Translations under genes and position numbers: made by a program
Notes under the pieces: generated by a model
Told to the model about the DNA's origin: nothing
The model's database searches: none
Seen by the model: only the letters and a program-made list of their open reading frames with translations
Source of the DNA: Acidobacteriota bacterium
GTDB lineage: Bacteria; Acidobacteriota; UBA4820; DSQY01
DNA: 5,296 nt
Direction of reading: 5' to 3'
Assembly (NCBI GenBank): GCA_021814355.1
Contig: JAKAIJ010000188.1
Span: 1-5,296 of the forward strand
Shown here: piece by piece, positions 1-4,628 of the stretch
Position numbering within the stretch: the stretch's first letter is position 1
Layout: the number at the start of each line of letters is the position of its first letter

Positions 1-61
1 GGCAGAGCCCGATGGAGCCTCACCCCACCCTTGGGGCTCCCTGCGCCTTCGGCTTGGGGGC

Positions 62-158
62 AACCCGGATTTTGCTCAGGTCCGAAGGTGTTTTGTTCTG
101 AGTCAAAGGTGGCGGGCATTTCGCGTGGGCTGCTCCCATCAACTGCAAAATCCGGGTT
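62..158. repeat. 14-bp perfect inverted repeat enclosing 69 nt
   Basis: AACCCGGATTTTGC at 62-75 is the exact reverse complement of GCAAAATCCGGGTT at 145-158. A second possible stem overlaps the left arm: TTTG-CTCAG (71-79) can pair with CTGAG-T-CAAA (98-107) with one bulged T. The two pairings compete for positions 71-75, so only one can form at a time. No target-site duplication is visible outside the arms. It could be a structured RNA or leader, a small palindromic interspersed element, or a protein binding site. Nothing in the window decides between these. Confidence 0.55.
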
Positions 159-281
159 CAAGAACGCCTCCCCTCCGTGGCCGCCCCATCCGAAAAGCGG
201 GGATGCGCCCTTTCCGCACGCTCCCGCCGCCGTTTCCCTATCGCGGATCCACTCCATGCGCCTGTGGGCCGCTCTCGGGGG

Positions 282-290
282 ATGATAGCA
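282..290 (-). promoter_or_regulatory. Possible leftward extended -10 promoter
   Basis: Read on the minus strand, the sequence is TGC followed by TATCAT, a five-of-six match to the bacterial -10 hexamer with the TG of an extended -10. No recognisable -35 lies 16-18 bp upstream. It sits just past the terminator of the minus-strand unit, where a promoter for a further minus-strand gene beyond the left edge would be expected. The match is short and could be chance. Confidence 0.25.
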
Positions 291-312
291 CGGCGGACGC
301 CCTCCACCGCGC

Positions 313-346
313 AAAAAGGAAAGGGCCGGCCCCGAAGGGCCGGCCC
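313..346 (-). terminator. Strong intrinsic terminator with UUCG loop
   Basis: On the minus strand a perfect 10-bp G/C-only stem, GGGCCGGCCC (346-337 and 332-323), closes a TTCG tetraloop (336-333). It is followed by TTTCCTTTTT (322-313). A C-G pair closing a UUCG loop is an unusually stable RNA hairpin. The stem starts 21 nt after the TAA of the 411-residue secreted-protein gene, so it marks the end of that transcription unit. Each arm is itself palindromic. On the plus strand the hairpin is not followed by T's, so it should act leftward only. Confidence 0.93.
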
Positions 347-367
347 GGAGAGACTCGGAACGGAGTG

Positions 368-1603
368 TTACTTGCGGAGCCCCGTGCCACGGGGGGACGA
401 GGGGGCGAGCTTGCCGGGCAGGGTGACCTGGACGGGAACGCTCCACTCGAAGGTGCCGTCGCTCTTGGAGGCCCGCACCTTCACGTAGTAGCTCCTGGCG
501 GTGGTCAGGACCCTGACGTTGGTGCTGTAGAAATTGTTGCTGCCGACCGCCGCGATGGGGGAGCCCACGGCCTTGAAGACGTTGGTCACGTTGGGGGCCC
601 AGTAGACCTGGTAGCTGGTCACACGGGTCTCGGTGCCCGACACCCAGGAGACGTCCACGCTGCCGTCGCCGCTCAACTGGGCGGAGACGCCGTTGAAGAG
701 CGAGGAGGCGGTGGGGGCGAAGGGGTTACTCAGCGCGCCCACGAACTGGGTCTGGGCGAACTGGCCTGGGGTCGCGCCGTCGAAGAGGACCGACGCGGCG
801 AGCCAGGTCCGGTTGGGAGCGAGGACGGCGGGGATGGTTACGGTGGCCGTGCCCGGGTCGGGGGTGGTGGCCGCGGGACCGGCGAAGGTCACGTAGCCGG
901 TGCGGGCCGGCGCCACCGCGGTCTGGGCCAGCGTCCAGGAGGCGAGGTTGTAGTTGCCCGCGAAGGGGGTCGCGCCGGTGTAGTAGTAGAGGGCGATGCC
1001 CGTGACCACGTTGTTGGTGGGGGCCACGTCGTACTTGCCCAGCCGCTGGGCCTGGGTGAGAGGCGTCCACGTCACTGTGACGTCGTAGGCGCCGTCGCCC
1101 CTCAGAACGCTGTTGGTGACGGTCAGGGCCGGGAGGGGCACCAGGTCGGCCGCGGTGGTGACGTTGCCCAGGGCGCCGTTGGTGACGGCGTCGAAGTTGA
1201 AACGGTTCGAGCTAAAACCCGCAGTCAGGACCAGATACTGGGCCGTGCCCGCATTGGCCCGAGAATAGAGAAAAGCCGTCGTGCTCGTACCGCAAACGCC
1301 GCCAGGGCAGGGGCAGCCCACCGCGCCCGAATTGCCCCAGTCCGAGGTGATGTAGTAGCCGGTGCTGTAGGCGGTGGCCTGGGCAGAGGCCATGGTGCCG
1401 CTGTTCGCCGTGTTGGAGGCGCCGGTCTGCCAGAACCGAGTCAGGAGGGTGGTTCCCAAGCCGCCGGCGGCACCAAAGTTTTGCCAACCGAGAACGTTCG
1501 CCACGGGCTTGCCCGGGCTGCACTGGGCCGCGGCGCCAACGGAGAACGCGGCGGCGAAAGCCGCCAGGGCCAGAAGGATCGCAATCCGCTTCGTAGTTGT
1601 CAT
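368..1603 (-). CDS. Secreted protein with two fibronectin-III-like domains
   Basis: This 411-residue exported protein has no function I can name. The N-terminus has a classical signal peptide: basic TTTKR, a hydrophobic Ala/Leu-rich core (about 7-22), and a likely cleavage after the AAA at 24-26. C28 is not in a proper lipobox, so it is probably not a lipoprotein. The mature N-terminal region (28 to about 150) is rich in Gly, Ser and Thr and holds all four cysteines: C28, and C97, C99, C104 in CPCPGGVC. Two beta-rich modules follow, about 155-275 and 295-396. Both contain a GDG..DV..W-type strand near the start, and the second ends in a fibronectin-III-like YYVKVRAS strand; they look like diverged copies. 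The tail is short and basic, with no known sorting signal. The ATG is preceded by GGGGGAG at 1616-1610 with 6-nt spacing. It lies 18 bp after the upstream 195-residue gene, so the two are co-transcribed, and the 313-346 terminator follows. A surface, adhesion or binding role is plausible but inferred. Confidence 0.9.
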   Translation of the reverse strand: MTTTKRIAILLALAAFAAAFSVGAAAQCSPGKPVANVLGWQNFGAAGGLGTTLLTRFWQTGASNTANSGTMASAQATAYSTGYYITSDWGNSGAVGCPCPGGVCGTSTTAFLYSRANAGTAQYLVLTAGFSSNRFNFDAVTNGALGNVTTAADLVPLPALTVTNSVLRGDGAYDVTVTWTPLTQAQRLGKYDVAPTNNVVTGIALYYYTGATPFAGNYNLASWTLAQTAVAPARTGYVTFAGPAATTPDPGTATVTIPAVLAPNRTWLAASVLFDGATPGQFAQTQFVGALSNPFAPTASSLFNGVSAQLSGDGSVDVSWVSGTETRVTSYQVYWAPNVTNVFKAVGSPIAAVGSNNFYSTNVRVLTTARSYYVKVRASKSDGTFEWSVPVQVTLPGKLAPSSPRGTGLRK

Positions 1604-1621
1604 CTTCTTCTCCCCCTTCGA

Positions 1622-2209
1622 TCAATAGTGGGCCGGAGTCCAAGCGGTGGTGCCGCTCACCGTGATGACGTAGCCCTCACCCGCCGTGATATTGAAGAGG
1701 GAGGTGCGGCCGCCCAGGTAGTTCTGCCAGACGCCCCCGGCGTTGTTCCAACGGGAGACGCCCGTGCAGCCGGTGATCTGGCTATAGAGGGTGTTGTCCG
1801 TGGTGGCGGTGGTGTGGTAGGGGACGGAGACGTAGTTGGAGTAGCCGGCGGTGAGGGTGACGCCCAGGCCCGGGTTGTGGGAGCCGACGACGATCCAGTT
1901 CCCGCTGGCGCCGACGGTCACCACGTAGGCCTCGCCGCCCGTGATGTTGAAGAGGGAGGTGCGGCCGCCCAGGTAGTTCTGCCAGACGCCCCCGGCGTTG
2001 TTCCAACGGGAGACGCCCGTGGCGCTCGGGATGTCCGAATACATGCTGTTGTCCGTGGTGTAGCTGTTGTAGTACGGCAGCGAGACGTAGTTAGAGTACC
2101 CCGCCGTCAGGGGGATGCTGATCTTGAACCCCATGTTGCTGGCGATGGCCGCGGTGCCTACCACGAGCACCAGGATGGCGGCCGCGATGAACAGGACTTT
2201 TGTCTTCAT
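1622..2209 (-). CDS. Small exported protein of two 85-residue repeats
   Basis: This 195-residue protein has an N-terminal signal or anchor segment: KTK, then a hydrophobic stretch about 5-23 ending AAIAS, with cleavage plausible near 23-24. Almost all the rest is two tandem copies of an 85-residue unit starting with LTAGYSNYVS at residues 34 and 119. Each copy has the order LTAGYSNYVS.PY, a variable Thr/Ser-rich loop, TGVSRWNNAGGVWQNYLGG, RTSLFNIT, and G-E-(A/G)-Y-V-(V/I)-T-V. This pattern (a 'vslP' strand, a 'W...W' segment, then a 'pGeGY' strand) recurs in uncharacterised exported bacterial proteins. I recall similar proteins with a mature ASNMGFK start from Acidobacteriota, but that is unverified memory. 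The copies share a 75-bp identical DNA stretch. The start is firm: AGGAGG (2220-2215) lies 5 nt before the ATG. The stop is 18 bp before the next gene in the same unit. An abundant envelope or secreted structural protein is possible; the function is unknown. Confidence 0.88.
   Translation of the reverse strand: MKTKVLFIAAAILVLVVGTAAIASNMGFKISIPLTAGYSNYVSLPYYNSYTTDNSMYSDIPSATGVSRWNNAGGVWQNYLGGRTSLFNITGGEAYVVTVGASGNWIVVGSHNPGLGVTLTAGYSNYVSVPYHTTATTDNTLYSQITGCTGVSRWNNAGGVWQNYLGGRTSLFNITAGEGYVITVSGTTAWTPAHY
1692..1766 (-). repeat. Direct repeat copy 2 (75 bp, within gene)
   Basis: This segment is identical base for base to 1947-2021, 255 bp away. It is the downstream (second) copy in the reading direction and encodes the VSRWNNAGG to SLFN core of repeat unit 2. 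Flanking parts of the 85-codon unit are similar but diverged. Confidence 0.95.
1947..2021 (-). repeat. Direct repeat copy 1 (75 bp, within gene)
   Basis: This is the first copy, in the reading direction, of the 75-bp perfect direct repeat shared with 1692-1766. The 255-bp offset equals exactly 85 codons, so the repeat is in frame and forms the core of the two protein repeats. Confidence 0.95.
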
Positions 2210-2293
2210 GAAAGCCTCCTACGAATTCCCAAACCCGCCCTTAAGACCTTAAAACCGCCACCTCGGCGTATCCGAATGAGCCGATCCGAGGGT
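2210..2293 (-). promoter_or_regulatory. Intergenic leader of the two secreted-protein genes
   Basis: This 84-bp gap contains the strong ribosome binding site AGGAGG (2220-2215). It also has a short inverted repeat, TTAAG-AC-CTTAA (2241-2252), in an otherwise G/C-rich setting, and a weak 6-bp stem (2261-2266 with 2286-2291) just after the upstream stop codon. On the minus strand TTCGGA and TTTAAG are 17 bp apart, a poor sigma-70 match. A separate promoter for the two downstream genes may lie here, but the sequence does not prove it. The weak stem has no T-run and is unlikely to be a full terminator. Confidence 0.3.
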
Positions 2294-2800
2294 TCATCCC
2301 TTGGACTCAACCCTGTAATAGGTGATTTTACCATCCTCCGGAGTCGTGTCAAGCCAATTCGTGCCCTTGACGCGCCCCGAGAGGGAGCACTCGTCGAACC
2401 GGGGCGAGGAGCAGCGGAAGACCTTGTATTCGGCGTCGCTGGAGCCGTTCCACCGCAGAATGACGGTCCCACCGGCCTTGACCACGGAGAGGATTTCCAC
2501 CGGCGGGGCGGCCCGATGCGCCGCGACGGGGGGCGCCTGAGCGGTGGTGACACTTTTTGGCACTTGATGGGAAAGCCCGAGCGAGAAGACCGCCAGCAGA
2601 CCCGCCACTGCCGTCAATGACGCGGCCACGGAGCCGAGCCGGACCATCCGCCGCCGTTGCGCGACGCGGGCTTCGACCCCGGCTACGATGCGTCCCGCCA
2701 TCTCCGGAGGGGCCTTTTCGGACACCAGAGAGTCGGTCAGCCAACCCGCCACGGTTCCTCCTATGATCTGTTCTACCCGGCGGAAGGTGGCTTTGTTCAA
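2294..2800 (-). CDS. Single-pass membrane protein, fibronectin-III-like C-terminus
   Basis: This 168-residue protein is not one I recognise by name. Residues 1-52 are charged and probably cytoplasmic, with an Arg-rich QRRR at 48-51 just before the membrane. Residues about 54-76 form one transmembrane segment. A Pro/Ala linker (80-100) leads to a domain at about 101-168 with the strands of a fibronectin-III fold: VILRW, EYKVFR, a ligand-like loop, then ITYYRVESKG at the very end. C130 and C138 could form a disulfide outside the cytoplasm. The APPEMAGRIVAGVEARVAQRRR-type stretch before the membrane resembles the juxtamembrane part of many anti-sigma or FecR-like proteins, but no zinc-binding HxxxCxxC motif is present and no sigma factor gene is visible. 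The start is TTG (2800-2798), the only usual start codon after the in-frame TAA at 2887-2885. Its ribosome binding site is weak (GGCGG, 5 nt upstream). It diverges from the TPR membrane gene and precedes the two secreted-protein genes by 84 bp. Confidence 0.78.
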   Translation of the reverse strand: MNKATFRRVEQIIGGTVAGWLTDSLVSEKAPPEMAGRIVAGVEARVAQRRRMVRLGSVAASLTAVAGLLAVFSLGLSHQVPKSVTTAQAPPVAAHRAAPPVEILSVVKAGGTVILRWNGSSDAEYKVFRCSSPRFDECSLSGRVKGTNWLDTTPEDGKITYYRVESKG

Positions 2801-2871
2801 TCCGTCCGCCGGTCTTCGACCCGCGAATTCGTTTAGGCGGGACTCCCGTTCCGCCGGCGAGAGCGGCGCCC

Positions 2872-2880
2872 TGGTATACT
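2872..2880 (+). promoter_or_regulatory. Extended -10 promoter for the membrane gene pair
   Basis: TGG followed by TATACT is an extended -10 with a five-of-six hexamer match, sitting in the only A/T-rich patch of the divergent gap. No good -35 lies 16-18 bp upstream. Transcription would start near 2887, almost on the AGGAGG ribosome binding site, giving a leader of only about 11 nt. The inverse strand reads AGTATA, so a leftward promoter overlapping this spot is also possible. Confidence 0.45.
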
Positions 2881-2886
2881 GAAATT

Positions 2887-2892
2887 AGGAGG
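2887..2892 (+). promoter_or_regulatory. Ribosome binding site fixing a TTG start
   Basis: A perfect AGGAGG is followed by five T's and then TTG at 2898-2900. This settles the start of the 576-residue gene, since no ATG or GTG lies in frame near the 5' end and the next in-frame TTG is about 70 codons on, inside a membrane segment. Confidence 0.85.
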
Positions 2893-2897
2893 TTTTT

Positions 2898-4628
2898 TTG
2901 GTCGGCCGCCCCTCTTCGCTCCGCTTCGCCCTCCTTGCATCGCTGGCCGTAGGAGGGCTCTCGCTTCTGGCTCCTTTGGGCGGCGACCTCTGGGAGGCGC
3001 TCGCGGCGCCGCACCCTCTCGAACAGCCGGGCGCGCTGGGGCTCGCGGTCTGGCAATCCGCCTACGGCGCCCTGGGGTTCACCGGGGTGGCCCTCCTCCG
3101 GTTCTTGGGGATCTCCCTCCTGGCCGCCCCGGCGCTGGCCTCGGGCTCGGGGCTTCTCCCCCGGCTCGCCTCCTGCGCGGTTTTCGGCCTGCTTCTGCCC
3201 TGGGGGCCCGGGGTTCTCTTTTATCTGCTCCTGGCCCTGGTGGTGTTCGCGGTCCCCCGGTGGCCCCTTCTCGCCGCGGCCGGATGTCTGCTCTGGCCGT
3301 TTCTGGAGGGAAACTACCTGCTGGGCGGGCTGGTAGCCGCGCTGGCCGTCGCCGCCCCGGCGCCCAAACGCGCCTGGCTCCTGGCGCTGGCGCCTCTCGC
3401 GAACCCGGTGGGCGCCTGGGGGGTCGTGACGGGGCGGGCCTTCGTCGAGATGGTGGCCGCCGTCACGGCGCACCCGGGATACACCCCGCCCTCCGTCGGC
3501 AGCCCGTTTTTTCTCCTTACGGCGCTCTGGGGGATCACCGCGGTCACCGCCGCCTGGCGGGCCCGTCGGGGGTGTGCCTTCGCCGCGGCCGCGCTGGGAG
3601 CGGCCTTCCGCCCCCTGGCGGCGCTGCCCGCTTTCGTGGTCTCGCGGGCACCCGCTCCACCGGGCGTAAGCGCCCTCCTCTCCGTGCCGCTGGGCGCATG
3701 GCTTCTGCTCTCCCCGCGGTCCGGACCGCTTCCGCCGAAGGCGCTGGCAGCGCTGGAGGGGCTTCCTTCCGCCGCGTGGACTCTCCAGGCCGACCCCGGC
3801 TGGAGCGGCCCCCTCGCCCTGCGCTTCGGCCGGGAGCGGGTTCTGCCCCGCTTCGAGGGCGGGGCGCTCCTTGCGGATCAGCGGCGCTATCCCTTGGGGT
3901 TGCCCCCCCCTTTCCCAGGCGTCCCCGAGACCCCCGCCGACCTCGTGCTGGTGGCACCCCATTATCCCGCGGACCCCTTCGAGCAGCCGCTGCGGCCGGG
4001 ATGGCTCCTGGTGGCCGCCGGCCCGGACTACTCGCTCTTTGCCCGGAACTCCGAGCGCTTGAAGGCGTGGATCGCCCCGAGGGCCTTTCACCACTACAGT
4101 CCCTTCTCGCTCCCGCCCGCCCCGCCCGACGCCCGGCTTCTGGCCCTGCAAGAGGCCCTCCGGATGGTCGAGCGGGAGCCCGATTTCCGGGAGGCGCTGA
4201 GGGACGCGGGGAGGATGGAGACGGACTTCCAGCGGGCGGACGACGCCGCGGCCCACCTGCACCGCGCCCTTGCGCTCGCCCCCTCCGACGCCAAACTCTG
4301 GAACGACCTGGGCGCTGCGCTCCAGGTGGGCGGAAAGCTCGCGGAAGCCCGCGAGGCCTATATCCGATCCATTTCGCTCGACTCCTCTGAGCTCCTGCCG
4401 CGATTCAACCTGGCGAGCCTCTGCGCCCAGGAGCGGCGCTTCGACGAGGCCGAGGCGATCCTCCAGGCGGTCATCCGTGACCGGCCGCGGGCCTACCTGG
4501 CCTACCGGCGGCTCGCCCAGCTGCGGATGATCGAGAAGAAGCCCGAGGAGGCGGCGAAGGTACTGGACCAGATTCCCCCCGACATGCGGCTTCCGGAGGA
4601 CCAGCGGCTCCTCCGGGAGGGCCAGTGA
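2898..4628 (+). CDS. Polytopic membrane protein with C-terminal TPR repeats
   Basis: This 576-residue protein starts with TTG behind a perfect AGGAGG. Residues 1-272 are strongly hydrophobic with several membrane segments (about 8-26, 62-82, 88-118, 122-153, 158-178, 202-220, 226-250, 256-272). Residues about 273-400 form a soluble domain with a Rossmann-like or beta strand, ADLVLVAP (347-354), and a GWLLVAAGPDYSLFAR strand (368-383). Residues about 432-560 hold three to four TPRs, clearest at 466-499 and 500-533 with the W/L-G-Y/A-A spacing. The whole resembles the uncharacterised GT-C-like membrane family of the next gene: LWEAL with VWQSAYGALGFTGVALLRFL (31-70), NP(V)GAW (169-174), and a TPPSVGSPFFLL loop (196-207) match the pattern I know from that family. 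The Asp-x-Asp motif is not intact (GGDLWEAL at 28-35). It may therefore be a non-catalytic paralogue with a TPR scaffold, like a bacterial echo of eukaryotic TMTC proteins. That is inference from motifs only. It overlaps the next start by GTGA. Confidence 0.9.
   Translation: MVGRPSSLRFALLASLAVGGLSLLAPLGGDLWEALAAPHPLEQPGALGLAVWQSAYGALGFTGVALLRFLGISLLAAPALASGSGLLPRLASCAVFGLLLPWGPGVLFYLLLALVVFAVPRWPLLAAAGCLLWPFLEGNYLLGGLVAALAVAAPAPKRAWLLALAPLANPVGAWGVVTGRAFVEMVAAVTAHPGYTPPSVGSPFFLLTALWGITAVTAAWRARRGCAFAAAALGAAFRPLAALPAFVVSRAPAPPGVSALLSVPLGAWLLLSPRSGPLPPKALAALEGLPSAAWTLQADPGWSGPLALRFGRERVLPRFEGGALLADQRRYPLGLPPPFPGVPETPADLVLVAPHYPADPFEQPLRPGWLLVAAGPDYSLFARNSERLKAWIAPRAFHHYSPFSLPPAPPDARLLALQEALRMVEREPDFREALRDAGRMETDFQRADDAAAHLHRALALAPSDAKLWNDLGAALQVGGKLAEAREAYIRSISLDSSELLPRFNLASLCAQERRFDEAEAILQAVIRDRPRAYLAYRRLAQLRMIEKKPEEAAKVLDQIPPDMRLPEDQRLLREGQ
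4615..4620 (+). promoter_or_regulatory. Ribosome binding site for overlapping GTG start
   Basis: GGGAGG ends 4 nt before GTG (4625-4627), and this GTG shares GTGA with the TGA stop (4626-4628) of the upstream gene. The in-frame ATG at 4637 is 16 nt from this site, too far for normal use. The overlap implies translational coupling, with terminating ribosomes restarting on the second gene. Confidence 0.7.

Larger units (their letters stand above)
1..312. other. Non-coding stretch left of the terminator
   Basis: I see no convincing gene here. Open frames cross it on the plus strand, but they lack good ribosome binding sites, have low-complexity translations and are the extensions of antisense frames over the neighbouring secreted-protein gene. 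The stretch contains a 14-bp inverted repeat with a 69-nt spacer (62-75 and 145-158), a smaller overlapping hairpin (71-79 with 98-107), and a 7-bp hairpin including one G-T pair (14-20 with 34-40) that has no T-run. A possible leftward extended -10 lies at 282-290. It is probably intergenic DNA before a gene beyond the left edge. Confidence 0.6.

Noticed and set aside
14..40. GGAGCC...GGCTCC hairpin as a terminator
   Set aside because: The stem is short and is not followed by a T-run on either strand.
61..110. Minus-strand resemblance to a TPP riboswitch (ACCTGA...TCCGGGTT)
   Set aside because: The other conserved TPP elements and their spacing are missing; only a short stretch matches.
145..175. 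GGGTTCAAG as a possible tRNA T-arm
   Set aside because: The flanking bases do not form the 5-bp T-stem, and no acceptor, D or anticodon arms can be placed around it.
2261..2291. CCTCGG/CCGAGG stem after the divergent gene as a terminator
   Set aside because: It has only 6 bp, a 19-nt loop and no proper T-run, so read-through into the downstream genes is likely.
125..2620. An 831-codon open frame on the plus strand across the left half
   Set aside because: It is antisense to three genes with signal peptides, domains and good ribosome binding sites. Its translation is low-complexity Gly/Arg/Val-rich with no recognisable domain, as expected of a shadow frame in G+C-rich DNA.
2349..4262. A 637-codon open frame on the minus strand
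   Set aside because: It runs antisense to the TPR membrane gene and out of frame over the divergent gene. The translation is Arg/Gly/Glu-rich without domains.
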